From JAWPMT01 sp965227935 (GTDB taxonomy: Bacteria > Bacteroidota > Bacteroidia > Cytophagales > Cyclobacteriaceae): 64,000 bases of DNA. The stretch is taken from NCBI GenBank assembly GCA_965227935.1, contig CBDDGS010000019.1, positions 558,001-622,000 on the forward strand, in the 5' to 3' direction. The number at the start of each line of letters is the position of its first letter. Positions within the stretch are counted from its first letter, which is position 1. Both the position numbers and the translations under genes were made by a program. This document shows positions 1-8,997 of this stretch, piece after piece. Below the pieces are notes generated by a model. That model was not told the DNA's origin. It did no database searches and saw only the letters and a program-made list of their open reading frames with translations.

Positions 1-35
1 TTTTCAGAGGCGTTCGCCTCCATTTCCCCTCAAAA

Positions 36-1967
36 TCAATCGAATTCGACACCGATTACGACGATGTCATCGGTTTGCTGTTGGAAGCCACGCCAGTTGT
101 CAAACTCCTCTTCCAGCTTTTCCCCCTGTTCTCTCATCTTGCCACTTTGGGTCTTTTCAAGGAGTCCACGGAAGTTTCTGGCCATCAGTCTCTTATCCTC
201 AGGGCCTCCAAATTGGTCCTGGAATCCATCGGAGAATAAAAAGATCTTGTCTCCGGCTTCGAGTTTCATCGTATTTAACTCAAACTGATCCTCTACGGCT
301 TTTTCATCTTCACCTTCCACACCGCCGATCATCAACTTGGGACTCTTGTGAACGACAAGACCATCTTTGCCCAGATGGATAAGTGGCATTCCAGCCCCTG
401 CAAATTTCATTTCCAGTGTATCAAGATCGATCACGCAGATCATGATTTCCATGCCGTCCTGCTTCAGTGACTGCTCCTCATCCCGGTATAGCTCTAGTTT
501 GATGGCCTTATCCAGACGTGCGAGGATCTTCACAGGCTCTATGTAGTTCTGGTAGTAGATGATGTTGGTCAACTGGTTGCCACCCATCATGGACATGATG
601 GCACCAGGTACACCATGGCCGGTGCAGTCGGCACACACAAGGATCAGAAATTCATGCCTTCCACGGTGTACCTTTTCAAACCAGTAAAAGTCACCGCTTA
701 CAACGTCCTTAGGCCGATACAAAATGAATGAATCCTTTACGATCCTGCGCAGGTCAGCGGAAGTCGGAAGCATTGATCGCTGAATACGCTTGGCGTAATC
801 GATACTGGACGTTATTTGCTTGTGCGCCTCTTCCAGTTCTGTTTTTTGCTTCACTAGTGCACCCTGCTGGTCTTGTAGCTGGTCGCTTAGTTCTTGCTCT
901 TCGTCCATCTGACTGCGGAGGTTCATGGCCGTCTTTTGGAGCTGCTTCGCCAGCTTGCCAATTTCATCATTGGACTTGATGTCTACCGGCGTCTGTAAAT
1001 TCCCTTTGCCGATTTCTGCGGCTGCTTTGCTAAGCTTGATGATAGGTCTCACGAAGATGTTGGCAGCTACCAGAGACAATCCAATGGAGATGACCAGTAC
1101 AACCAGCGATACAATGATGAGCTGGCGCTGTATGTCGCTAAGGGACGCGAAGGCGCGCTCCACCGGAATGCTCGCGATCAACATCCAGGCGTCACCTGTG
1201 TAGTCCCTGAAGTGATCGTCGCGTGAGACAAAGTAGAAGATATCGGAATCCTCTATGAAGCTGACACTATCGCCCGGCAGAGAAGTGAATTTGTAGAAGT
1301 TCTCGTAAGTCTCCGTGAGTGTGTTATTGCGTTTCTGATTGGAATAGAGGATCGTACCATCCTCTCTGACCAAATTGACTTCCAATTGACGATTGGGGTC
1401 TTCGCTCTGAGCAATGCTTTGCAAGAAGTCGTATAATTCATCGATGAGGACTCTGCCAACAACCACACCAATTATTTCGTCATCATCACGTCCTTTTACA
1501 ATAGAAGCGAAGTGCAAAACAACCTTTCCGATTGTCTCTGATTTGGATACGTCCACCACCACGGGTTTCTCAGCGCCAATCTTTCGCCAGTAGAGTGTGT
1601 TGCTATGAACCTCCCCCACAGCCAGGCCTTTGCTATCTGCGATCCTTTCCCGGTCCAAATTGAAGAAGGAGTAGCTGTGATATACATTGAGCCCTTCCAG
1701 TTCCTTCAGAGTATTAGTAAGCTGCTCTGGGGTTGCATCAGGGTTTTGCAGCGTGGAGTTCCGTGCAGTAAGTTGAATATCATTGATACGAGACTGCAAA
1801 AACCGCTCAATGTTGTCAATAGTAATTTTCGATTCTTGCTTGATCGTGGTGAGGAGCTCTGCCCGGAATTGCTTTTCAAACTGACGACCCGAGAAGAAGA
1901 TAAGGGCCGAACTGCTGACAAGTACAAGGATGATGCACAATAAGGTGAGTTTGGTGTAGATATTCAT
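36..1967 (-). CDS. SpoIIE-family serine phosphatase with extracytoplasmic sensor and HAMP domain
   Basis: This 643-residue membrane protein has an N-terminal transmembrane helix (about residues 7-27), a long extracytoplasmic region of the Cache type (about 30-285), a second helix (about 287-310), a HAMP segment, a Gln/Glu-rich coiled coil and a C-terminal PP2C/SpoIIE phosphatase domain (about 405-640). The phosphatase shows the metal-binding motifs SGDFYWFE, DCTGHGVPGA and FSDGFQDQFGG. Members of this family dephosphorylate serine/threonine-phosphorylated regulators, often anti-sigma antagonists, in response to an external signal. No partner switch (STAS protein or anti-sigma kinase) is visible nearby, so the target is unknown. 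A short hairpin at positions 7-20 follows the stop codon but lacks a clear T-run. Confidence 0.88.
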   Translation of the reverse strand: MNIYTKLTLLCIILVLVSSSALIFFSGRQFEKQFRAELLTTIKQESKITIDNIERFLQSRINDIQLTARNSTLQNPDATPEQLTNTLKELEGLNVYHSYSFFNLDRERIADSKGLAVGEVHSNTLYWRKIGAEKPVVVDVSKSETIGKVVLHFASIVKGRDDDEIIGVVVGRVLIDELYDFLQSIAQSEDPNRQLEVNLVREDGTILYSNQKRNNTLTETYENFYKFTSLPGDSVSFIEDSDIFYFVSRDDHFRDYTGDAWMLIASIPVERAFASLSDIQRQLIIVSLVVLVISIGLSLVAANIFVRPIIKLSKAAAEIGKGNLQTPVDIKSNDEIGKLAKQLQKTAMNLRSQMDEEQELSDQLQDQQGALVKQKTELEEAHKQITSSIDYAKRIQRSMLPTSADLRRIVKDSFILYRPKDVVSGDFYWFEKVHRGRHEFLILVCADCTGHGVPGAIMSMMGGNQLTNIIYYQNYIEPVKILARLDKAIKLELYRDEEQSLKQDGMEIMICVIDLDTLEMKFAGAGMPLIHLGKDGLVVHKSPKLMIGGVEGEDEKAVEDQFELNTMKLEAGDKIFLFSDGFQDQFGGPEDKRLMARNFRGLLEKTQSGKMREQGEKLEEEFDNWRGFQQQTDDIVVIGVEFD

Positions 1968-2117
1968 TCCTACTGGCGTTTGATTCCTTGGGAGGCGGAG
2001 ACTCCAAGGCTTTCTTTAATAACGGTTATGTTGTGATGGTAAAAATATCCCGATATTTGTTGTCAAGCTTACTTTTTTTGGCTGAGTCGGGTATTTTCAC
2101 GTTAGTAGGATTGAAAT

Positions 2118-2567
2118 ATGCGCAGGGGACAGATCTTTCTTTTTATCATGCTTGCTTTTGGCGCCGTTTGTTACGGGCAAAACCTTACTGTCTTCCGTAG
2201 TGAGTGGAGTGTGTTGCAGACCACCGATCGTGTCCAAAGGAACATCCACGAGCAGCAATTGAGTTTGCTGGAGACAACTTCTACATTCAACATGACGGAT
2301 TCGAAGGGAGCTCTTGTAGACTCCGTTGTGGTAGTATCTTTCGAAGACCCACGCGTGACTGCAGAGATTCTCGCCTGTGAGCCTACTGCTGTATTGGACC
2401 TGCCTCAAAGGATTGTCATCTGGCGGGAAAACGGGGACGTTTACATGGGGTTTATGGATCCCTACTTTATGAAGAAGAGGTTTCTGATTCTGGAATGTGA
2501 GGAGCCTATCGAACGGCTATCACGTCATGTCCTCAAGGTGGTCAACAACACGATAAAAAGCCACTAG
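2118..2567 (+). CDS. Secreted DUF302-domain protein
   Basis: A 149-residue protein with a type I signal peptide (hydrophobic stretch, then CYGQ near residue 20). The C-terminal half reads like a DUF302 domain: a VVVSFEDP strand, then an ALDLPQRIVIW core and GFMDPYF. DUF302 proteins are small alpha/beta proteins of unknown biochemical function, often periplasmic. The first methionine fits the signal peptide. The stop codon overlaps by 4 bp the stop of the convergent DUF2911 gene (shared CTAG). The role is unknown. Confidence 0.72.
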   Translation: MRRGQIFLFIMLAFGAVCYGQNLTVFRSEWSVLQTTDRVQRNIHEQQLSLLETTSTFNMTDSKGALVDSVVVVSFEDPRVTAEILACEPTAVLDLPQRIVIWRENGDVYMGFMDPYFMKKRFLILECEEPIERLSRHVLKVVNNTIKSH

Positions 2568-3115
2568 GGCGCCTGCTGCAGCTCCAGACTGTACTGCACG
2601 TGACCCCAATGAAATACCAATTCATCATTCTCAAAATAGAGGGTCATGCGCTCTTCGAAGTCCTGGACACTCCGTGGAGTTACTTCGATCCGCAGTGCAT
2701 CCTGATCATCATCGTAGCCGTACGCTCCCCATTGGTCCCACTCCCGGTTGAATAGGATCGTCCAGGAACCCTCAGAGGCTCTTGTGAAGTACGCGTACGT
2801 CCCCTTTGGCAGTCTCTCACCCATGACGAGGAGGTCCTTGTCAGTAGCGAATTTTGTAGCTTCATTGGCCCCTGTTCGCCACACCTTGTCGTAGGGGATC
2901 AGGCCATCCAGTAGTTTTCTCTTCTTGACAGCGGGGCTGCTGTAGTCAATCACGACAACGGCTGTTTGCACGATCGTCGTGTCAGATGCCGGGGGAGATG
3001 GGCGCTTTGACTTATCTCCAGACTCGCATGCCAGAAAGGCCAAAGCGATAAAAACACCCAACAGAGTGGTGATTGGCGATGTCAAAAAGAATGATCTTGA
3101 TCTAATTGCGTACAT
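2564..3115 (-). CDS. DUF2911-family lipoprotein
   Basis: A 183-residue predicted lipoprotein: the N-terminal hydrophobic segment ends in a lipobox (LAFLAC, Cys near residue 30). The rest matches the DUF2911 family, with the typical YSSPAVKKRKLLDGLIPY, VWRTGANEAT and WDQWGAYGYD blocks. DUF2911 proteins are abundant in Bacteroidota and are exported, but their function is unknown. The chosen start places a short basic segment before the hydrophobic core. It ends tail-to-tail with the DUF302 gene. Confidence 0.82.
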   Translation of the reverse strand: MYAIRSRSFFLTSPITTLLGVFIALAFLACESGDKSKRPSPPASDTTIVQTAVVVIDYSSPAVKKRKLLDGLIPYDKVWRTGANEATKFATDKDLLVMGERLPKGTYAYFTRASEGSWTILFNREWDQWGAYGYDDDQDALRIEVTPRSVQDFEERMTLYFENDELVFHWGHVQYSLELQQAP

Positions 3116-3235
3116 GATATGTTCAGAAACCGGTCACTCTTAAGTTTACAAACAATTATTAATTTGCTGGTTATCAATTACTTGAATCGTTAGGTACGTT
3201 TTTTGTGTGCACCAAATTGATAACTGAGTTTAACT

Positions 3236-3508
3236 ATGAGCGTAATAGGAATCGAAATCCCCCGACTTAACGAAGAACAGGACATTGAGGTTGAGGTTAG
3301 GATCAATGGCATTAAAAAGCAATATAACTACCGCGTAGAAATTTTCTACTGGGAAGAGTGCCCTTATCCAACCGAAGATCGTGTCGAGTGCATCAAAAAC
3401 CTCGTCAAAGATTACAATTCTGATTGGGAGCTTGCCCACATTGGCATTCCAACAGACGATTATATTCCCATTACTTTCCGCAAGAAGCGGACTCTCTCAA
3501 AAGGGTAG
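3236..3508 (+). CDS. Small hypothetical protein (90 aa)
   Basis: A soluble, acidic 90-residue protein without signal peptide or transmembrane segment. I do not recognise a family. The text alternates short beta-like stretches (DIEVEVRINGIKKQYNYRVEI) with charged residues. An AT-rich 120-bp leader precedes it. Its last 12 bp overlap the end of the convergent DUF3127 gene. It is probably real, given its position filling the gap and its clean composition, but the function is unknown. Confidence 0.6.
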   Translation: MSVIGIEIPRLNEEQDIEVEVRINGIKKQYNYRVEIFYWEECPYPTEDRVECIKNLVKDYNSDWELAHIGIPTDDYIPITFRKKRTLSKG

Positions 3509-3856
3509 ATCGTCATCCGTAGGCATGCTCTGGTCGATCCAGCGCTCGTCGTCTGAATCCTGATCGGGCATGCCTGGAGTGGCCGTTTCCACACGCCATG
3601 CTTGAAGGCTGTTGAAATAGACGACTTTGCCTTGCTTGTCAGTCCATTTTCTACCTTTTAGGTTGAAAGTAATGGAGATTTCCGAGCCTTCGGCGATATC
3701 GTCCAGCTGGTCACAATTGCTCTGAATGAGCTCAAACTTCAGAAACTCAGGGTATTGAGGGTTCTCAGCATACTCCACGATGAACTCTCTCTTCCGAAAG
3801 GTATCGGTCACGTTTTGTGTATCGTTCTTCTCTAATAGTCTTCCTTTAATATTCAT
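3497..3856 (-). CDS. DUF3127-family protein with an SSB-like acidic C-terminal tip
   Basis: A 119-residue cytoplasmic protein matching DUF3127 (N-terminal MNIKGRLLEK, a central FLKFELIQSNCDQLD block, then FNLKGRKWTDKQGKVVYFNSL). The pattern of five or so beta strands suggests an OB-like fold, which is inference. The C-terminus is acidic and ends in DDDLPF, the same kind of amphipathic tip that single-stranded DNA-binding protein uses to recruit replication and repair partners. This hints at a role with nucleic acids, but the family has no established function. It converges on the 90-residue gene before it. Confidence 0.78.
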   Translation of the reverse strand: MNIKGRLLEKNDTQNVTDTFRKREFIVEYAENPQYPEFLKFELIQSNCDQLDDIAEGSEISITFNLKGRKWTDKQGKVVYFNSLQAWRVETATPGMPDQDSDDERWIDQSMPTDDDLPF

Positions 3857-3908
3857 GGTTAGGCCTTCGTTGAACTATTACTCAAATTTGTAGTTCCAAT
3901 AGACGAAT

Positions 3909-4067
3909 ATGAAGCGATCCAAGAAAATATTTTTTGTGCTGGCGGCACTCTTCTTGTTGATCATTATTATCATCGGCATGGACATTAGCCAAAGGACGAC
4001 ATGGCCGGGGGCCAAGAAAAACCTCAAGGAACGTATCAACGACCAGGCTGGAAATGAAGAAAAATAA
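3909..4067 (+). CDS. Very small single-pass membrane protein (52 aa)
   Basis: An ATG at 3909 opens a 52-codon frame: a basic N-terminus (MKRSKKIFF), one strong hydrophobic helix (about residues 8-24, rich in Leu and Ile), then a charged tail ending NEEK before TAA. The frame overlaps the start of the DUF2452 gene by 14 bp, which suggests translational coupling. No family is recognised. The basic-hydrophobic-polar layout and the coupling are the support; it is too short for homology by eye. Confidence 0.55.
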   Translation: MKRSKKIFFVLAALFLLIIIIIGMDISQRTTWPGAKKNLKERINDQAGNEEK

Positions 4068-4524
4068 AATCGATATCTCTCAAATCGATCTCGAAAAGGA
4101 GAAGGATAAAATTGCCGATTATCCCGGTCTGATTGCTTACGCTCACTCTGTTGGCAGCGCTATTGTGAAGCCGACAGACAAGGGAAGAATCAAGGGAAAT
4201 GCCATTTCGGCGATGCACGATCAGACCGACAGGCAGTTCCAGCAGCTCTTTGAGCAAATGCAGACACTGGTGCAGCAGGCGAACTATCTCAAGAAGCGCG
4301 TGGAGATGTCCGAGCGTATCTACCTGTCCACGATGAACTTCCAACCGGTGATAGGGAAGGAATACTATCTCTATCAGCGAAAGTCTGGCGAGGATGTCCT
4401 GTCCATGATATCTGTTGACGAATGGGGGAGATCATTTCCTTATGAAAAGTATCTGGCTAAGGTAAGGTTGCTATCAGACCACACCTGGGAGATCATCGAG
4501 GCAACCGATGACGCCGAAGTGTAG
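4054..4524 (+). CDS. DUF2452-domain protein
   Basis: A 156-residue cytoplasmic protein without signal peptide. It matches the DUF2452 family: a YPGLIAYAHSVGSAIVKP block, a helical region rich in Gln (RQFQQLFEQMQTLVQQ), then YYLYQR and a C-terminal SFPYEKYLAKVRLLSDHTWE block. The family has no known function and is conserved across Bacteroidota. The start overlaps the end of the small membrane protein at 3909-4067, so the two probably form a unit. Confidence 0.72.
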   Translation: MKKNKIDISQIDLEKEKDKIADYPGLIAYAHSVGSAIVKPTDKGRIKGNAISAMHDQTDRQFQQLFEQMQTLVQQANYLKKRVEMSERIYLSTMNFQPVIGKEYYLYQRKSGEDVLSMISVDEWGRSFPYEKYLAKVRLLSDHTWEIIEATDDAEV

Positions 4525-4559
4525 TATAGAGGTTATCAATTCAACAAACCACTCCATCT

Positions 4560-4892
4560 ATGAATAAAATACCGCTATTGCTAATGGCCGTCCTGTTCAT
4601 CTCCTCTTGTGCGTCGGACACGATAGAGCCATTTCCTGACGATGAGTGTGCCGATACCGAGATCTCGTTGTCAAGCGACATTGTTCCTATTATTGAAGTG
4701 AACTGCGCGACGCGCGGTTGTCACCTTGACCGCCAATCACCGCTACTCAATACGAGTGATGCCATCATCCAACATGCCGCAAGGATTCAAGCGCGAACGA
4801 CTGCTGGGACCATGCCGCCTTCCGGAGCGCTGTCCCGATCTTTAGTTTCACAAATTAACTGCTGGGTAGAAAATGGCGCTCAGGATAACTAA
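4560..4892 (+). CDS. Small cytochrome-c-like lipoprotein
   Basis: A 110-residue lipoprotein (lipobox FISSC, Cys near residue 17). The mature part contains IVPIIEVNCATRGCH, a CxxxxCH variant of the haem-attachment motif seen in many Bacteroidota cytochrome-like lipoproteins, and a later TMPPSG segment whose Met could serve as the distal ligand. It is probably a periplasmic-facing, single-haem or haem-like redox protein; covalent haem is not proven. The 3' end overlaps the YceI gene by 20 bp, so it heads a coupled three-gene unit (4560-6316). Confidence 0.7.
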   Translation: MNKIPLLLMAVLFISSCASDTIEPFPDDECADTEISLSSDIVPIIEVNCATRGCHLDRQSPLLNTSDAIIQHAARIQARTTAGTMPPSGALSRSLVSQINCWVENGAQDN

Positions 4893-5457
4893 CGGAGGAT
4901 ACCAATGGCGGTGGATAGCCGTCGGACTGCTGGTAGCAGTCATGTCCCTGCTACACTTGCCTCTTACGGCTCAGAAATACTTAAGTGAAGAGAGTTTTGT
5001 CCACTTCTTTTCGGATGCTCCGCTGGAAGACATAGAGGCGGATAATACAGCCGGGCGCAGCGTTTTCGACGCTGAGACGGGACGATTTGCATTCACAATT
5101 CCGATTGATCAGTTCCAGTTTGAAAAGTCACTGATGCAAGAGCACTTCAACGAGAACTACCTGGAATCGGAGAAGTACCCGGAGGCGACCTTTTCCGCGA
5201 CTATTCAAAATTGGGATGGCGCGACTGGCAAGCAACAAGTGGCTGTGGACGGAGAACTCACCATACATGGCGTGACGAAAGACGTGACGGTGGAAGGGGA
5301 GATTTCCTACACATCGGATGGCGTCTATATCGAGGCAGTATTCCCTGTCCAATTGAAAGATTACAAAATCAAAATTCCAAAGGCGGTATTTTATAACATT
5401 GCGGAGGAGGTAGAGGTGACCGTCAAATTCTCCTATAAGCCTTATGAAACCAAGTAA
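4873..5457 (+). CDS. YceI-family protein
   Basis: A 194-residue exported protein with an N-terminal hydrophobic signal ending near LPLTAQ. The mature region matches the YceI lipocalin-like fold: FTIPIDQFQFEKSLMQEHFNENYLESEKYPEATF followed by a DGELTIHGVTKDV-type block and a C-terminal IKIPKAVFYNIAEE strand. YceI proteins bind isoprenoid or other lipids in the periplasm and often sit next to cytochromes. The start lies inside the preceding cytochrome-like gene and the end overlaps the DUF5777 gene by 14 bp, arguing for translational coupling. Confidence 0.85.
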   Translation: MALRITNGGYQWRWIAVGLLVAVMSLLHLPLTAQKYLSEESFVHFFSDAPLEDIEADNTAGRSVFDAETGRFAFTIPIDQFQFEKSLMQEHFNENYLESEKYPEATFSATIQNWDGATGKQQVAVDGELTIHGVTKDVTVEGEISYTSDGVYIEAVFPVQLKDYKIKIPKAVFYNIAEEVEVTVKFSYKPYETK

Positions 5458-6316
5458 CTGGATCCTTGGGATCGCATTTTTTGTCGCTTTCCCAGCCCTC
5501 TCGCAAGATGAACTCATGGACCTGCTGCAGAGTACATCTGAGGAAACGAAGAAGTACACTACGGCGACATTCAAGAGTACCAGGCTCATCAACGGGCATT
5601 CCATTGAGACACGCACGGCAGGTATTCTCGAGTTTGTTATCAGCCATCGATTTGGCCGGATCAATACAGGGATTGACGAGTTCTTTGGCCTGGACAATGC
5701 CAATATTCGATTTGGCCTGGAGTACGGCGTCACGGACCAGTTGAACATTGGCGTGGGCAGGTCCTCATTCGACAAGGTGTATGACGGATTTATCAAATAC
5801 AAAGCCTTGCGACAGTCGACGACAATGCCGGTTTCGGTGACGGCCTTTGCGTCTGCGACTTCTCGAACAGCGGATTTCCCTGACGATGGACAGGAATACT
5901 TGCCGGTCCATCGCTGGGCCTATACGACCCAGTTGCTCATCGCGCACAAAGTCAATACCAATGTTTCTCTACAAGTCATGCCCTCTTGGGTGCATCGCAA
6001 TCTTGTGTTCTCTGAGGAGGATAGCAACGACGTTTTTGCTGTAGGATTCGGCGGTAGGGTGAAGTTGACGAACCGCATTGCATTAAATGCCGAGTATTAT
6101 CTCCAGACGACGGATCATGCCGAGCAATTTACCGATGCCCTCGCGATTGGATTTGATATCGAAACAGGCGGTCATGTCTTCCAGCTACATTTCACCAATG
6201 CCCAGCAAATGATCGAAAAGGGCTTTATTGCTGAAACAACGGGGGATTTTTTCAGCGGAGACATCCATTTTGGGTTCAATGTCTCGCGAGTGTTCAATCT
6301 AAGAAAAGGGGAGTAG
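5444..6316 (+). CDS. DUF5777-family outer-membrane beta-barrel protein
   Basis: A 290-residue protein with a signal peptide (cleavage near FPALSQ) and a mature region of alternating amphipathic strands (FRSINTG-type turns, GLEYGVTDQLNIGVGRS, VGFGGRVKLTNRIALNAEYYLQ), ending in an aromatic strand. It matches the DUF5777 family, predicted outer-membrane barrels of Bacteroidota that are commonly encoded after cytochrome-like and YceI genes. The substrate and role are unknown. The gene overlaps YceI and ends one base before the convergent TonB receptor. Confidence 0.78.
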   Translation: MKPSNWILGIAFFVAFPALSQDELMDLLQSTSEETKKYTTATFKSTRLINGHSIETRTAGILEFVISHRFGRINTGIDEFFGLDNANIRFGLEYGVTDQLNIGVGRSSFDKVYDGFIKYKALRQSTTMPVSVTAFASATSRTADFPDDGQEYLPVHRWAYTTQLLIAHKVNTNVSLQVMPSWVHRNLVFSEEDSNDVFAVGFGGRVKLTNRIALNAEYYLQTTDHAEQFTDALAIGFDIETGGHVFQLHFTNAQQMIEKGFIAETTGDFFSGDIHFGFNVSRVFNLRKGE

Positions 6317-6317
6317 T

Positions 6318-8786
6318 CTAGAAGCTGGACCTTAAAGTCAGATAGATATTGCGGCCTGCCGCACTGATGCCAGATGAATAAGGTCGATAGTGTTTGTCCA
6401 TGATGTTTTCAACACCGCCCTGTACGGTCAGGTAAGGCAGTGGCGCGTAACCCAGACGTAGGTTGAGGGTGTACCATCCTGGAGATCCGGTATCTGTATA
6501 CAAGTGAGGCTTATCAATGATTTCCGCATCCGGGATATTGTCGGCACTCTTTGCGGCATTGTAGTCGGAGAATACCTCGCAAGTCCAGGCTTTCTTTTGG
6601 TACTGTACCGAAGTCCTTCCAAAAACGGGCGTGGCATGCCGTAGTGGCTCATCATTGTCCAGTTCCTTGCCCTCGTTGACATTGATGGAAGATGACATTG
6701 TCCAGTGTTGACTTGGAGCCCAATCCAAGCGAGCAGAACCACCATATATGCGTGCTTTGTCCGCATTTACTTGCGATCGAAGTTCTATCTGCCGGCCTTG
6801 AAATGACAGCGTCTCTTCCCCGCCATAGTCCACAGGCCCTCGGACTATGGCATTGATCAATAAGCTGTGGAATGCGACGACCTTGAACCGGAGACTTTCA
6901 CTGAGTCCGTGTTCTACACTCACTTCTTGGTTATATGAGTATTCGGGTTTGAGATCGTCGTTAGGGATCACTATAGTTTGGTCATCCACTTCGAAAATTT
7001 TGCCCACGTCGTCGATATTCGGTGCCCGAAACCCCGACGAGATCACGCTGCTGACCTTTGTGTTGGAGGTGGGGTTGAAGACCAATCCCAAACTACCGGT
7101 GACTGCTTGATTGGTGAGGCTGAGGTTTCGGAAGAACTGGGTGTCATTGACATCCACAGACCTGTTGTCCTCGGCCAGCGCCAATGCGTCGGTATTGTCA
7201 GTGTGAGCTTTGAGACGCACTAGGCTGTACCTGCCACCGGCGGTGGCCACCCATCGCTGACCCATCGTCCACTTGTAATTGCCGTACAATGCGATGCTGT
7301 AGTAGGTGCTGCCGTCATCAGGATATCTTGTAGTAGCGCGACTGGTTTCGCCGGTGACCAGGTTCTTTCTTTGCGCTCGCGATTGCACACCATTCCAAAA
7401 CCCATCAAGGCCATAGTATAGCGTTCCCTTCTTCAGATATTTTTCGAAGTCATTGTTGAACGTGAAGATATCGACCTCTTCCTTGCGGCTTCGGAGCAGA
7501 TCATCACCAAAGGCGCGATCATGCCGACTTTCTTCGTAGAACTGAAAGGATAACGTAGTCTGCATGTGATCATAAAAACGCGTAGGGCTAAAGGTCTGGA
7601 ACTTCAGGCTGTGCATCTGCCAACTCTGTGGCCCGTAGTACCATTCTGCATTGGCGAGTGAGTCTGATCCAGGATAGAGTGGGAGGGTGAGACGATCGTA
7701 CCTCGGTATGTCGGAGGTCGTACTGAGGAAGTAACTATAAGTGAGAGAAGTTTTGTCTGATGTTCTCCATCGGACCTTTTGCAGTGCGTTGATGAGATTG
7801 TAGCCAGAGAATCGCTGCAAGTTGGGATCGCTATTTGGTACCAGGACGTCCTCGTTATTGACCCGCTGCACGTAGAAGTCCCGCTCGAAGTGCCCCTCAA
7901 ACCCTCCGGTGCGACGCGAGCCGGCCCTCAGATCATTGAGAGTGGTATAAGAGATAGAACCAAAATAGGCGATGTCTTTATTGGCTATTGTGACATCAAA
8001 GTGACTGGTGAATTCATTGGCCGCCGTGCCATACCTCAACGCCGCGTTTCCGGCGAATTTGGTCTTGCCAGTGTCAGACCACCTCGGCACTTTCGTGCGA
8101 AACTCCATCACACCACCCAGGGCGTCACTGCCATAAATCACCGATCCTGGCCCGAAGACCACTTCCGTCTGATCCACAATAAAGGGGTCGATGTTGATCA
8201 CATTTTGCAGATTGCCACTACGATAGATAGCATTGTTCATGCGGACACCGTCGACTACCAACAGTACCGCATTGGCTGCGAATCCACGAAGCGTAGGGCT
8301 GCCGCCTCCCAACTGACTCTTTTGGACGAACACCTCGCCGCTGTTACTAAGCAGGTCTGCTGAGGTCTGGGGATTGTTGAAGTTGATAGCTTTTGATTCA
8401 ATGGATAGAATATCCATCGGGACTTCCGATGCGCTCTGCCGCCATTTACTTGCAGAGATGGTGATTTCAGCAAACTCCAGTATGTTCTCTGTCAAGGCGA
8501 GGGTAAATCCATTTTCTGTCAGTTGCTTTTTATTTGTTTCTGCCGTTTTGAAGGAGGGGTGTTGAAATAGGATCTTGCCTTCGGTGGGGAAATCTGTCAG
8601 GTCAGCTCTTCCGGTTTTATCCGTGAAGCGTGCAATGTCCTGGTCTGAGTGGAAGATGAAAACGTCCGCGATAGGAAGTTGCGTGGCAGCATCTACTACC
8701 TGCACCTGTTGCCCCTGGAGATCGGAGATAGAAAAGAGTATCAAAACCGAAAGGGAAACAGAAAAACGTACAAATATTGATTTCAT
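6318..8786 (-). CDS. TonB-dependent outer-membrane receptor, haemoglobin/haem type
   Basis: An 822-residue receptor when started at the ATG at 8786 (MKSIFVRFSV), which gives a normal signal peptide; an upstream in-frame ATG at 8885 would add an unlikely 33-residue leader. After the signal comes a carboxypeptidase-regulatory-like domain (about 27-105), the plug (about 120-235, with LRGFAANAVLLVVDGVRMNNA, then VVFGPGSVIYGSDALGGV) and a 22-strand barrel ending in LTLRSSF. The plug text resembles the haemoglobin/transferrin/haem receptor family, so iron or haem uptake is likely but not proven. It faces the cytochrome/YceI/DUF5777 unit. No riboswitch was seen upstream. Confidence 0.85.
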   Translation of the reverse strand: MKSIFVRFSVSLSVLILFSISDLQGQQVQVVDAATQLPIADVFIFHSDQDIARFTDKTGRADLTDFPTEGKILFQHPSFKTAETNKKQLTENGFTLALTENILEFAEITISASKWRQSASEVPMDILSIESKAINFNNPQTSADLLSNSGEVFVQKSQLGGGSPTLRGFAANAVLLVVDGVRMNNAIYRSGNLQNVINIDPFIVDQTEVVFGPGSVIYGSDALGGVMEFRTKVPRWSDTGKTKFAGNAALRYGTAANEFTSHFDVTIANKDIAYFGSISYTTLNDLRAGSRRTGGFEGHFERDFYVQRVNNEDVLVPNSDPNLQRFSGYNLINALQKVRWRTSDKTSLTYSYFLSTTSDIPRYDRLTLPLYPGSDSLANAEWYYGPQSWQMHSLKFQTFSPTRFYDHMQTTLSFQFYEESRHDRAFGDDLLRSRKEEVDIFTFNNDFEKYLKKGTLYYGLDGFWNGVQSRAQRKNLVTGETSRATTRYPDDGSTYYSIALYGNYKWTMGQRWVATAGGRYSLVRLKAHTDNTDALALAEDNRSVDVNDTQFFRNLSLTNQAVTGSLGLVFNPTSNTKVSSVISSGFRAPNIDDVGKIFEVDDQTIVIPNDDLKPEYSYNQEVSVEHGLSESLRFKVVAFHSLLINAIVRGPVDYGGEETLSFQGRQIELRSQVNADKARIYGGSARLDWAPSQHWTMSSSINVNEGKELDNDEPLRHATPVFGRTSVQYQKKAWTCEVFSDYNAAKSADNIPDAEIIDKPHLYTDTGSPGWYTLNLRLGYAPLPYLTVQGGVENIMDKHYRPYSSGISAAGRNIYLTLRSSF

Positions 8787-8997
8787 ATTTGATCTAACCG
8801 CAAAAGTATGCGCAATTTGCGAATTGCCTGGAGCATCTGGTTGGTAATTGGTGGCGCAAAAATGTTGCCAAGTTTGATCGGTCATTCAATAAATAATGAT
8901 CAGTCACCATGTAGCACTTATTATGTGCCTGCCTGGTCAAAAACCGAGAGCGCCCCCGGTCGCATTTCCTGATTCAAAATATGCCTCAACTATCATC

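Noticed and set aside
1..35. Left-edge hairpin GAGGC-GAAC-GCCTC as a terminator
   Set aside because: The stem is only five bases, and there is no T-run after it in the direction of the phosphatase gene.
8787..8997. Riboswitch between the TonB receptor and the hydrolase gene
   Set aside because: No conserved cobalamin, TPP or other riboswitch core could be read; only a short CGCAA-TTGCG symmetry was seen.
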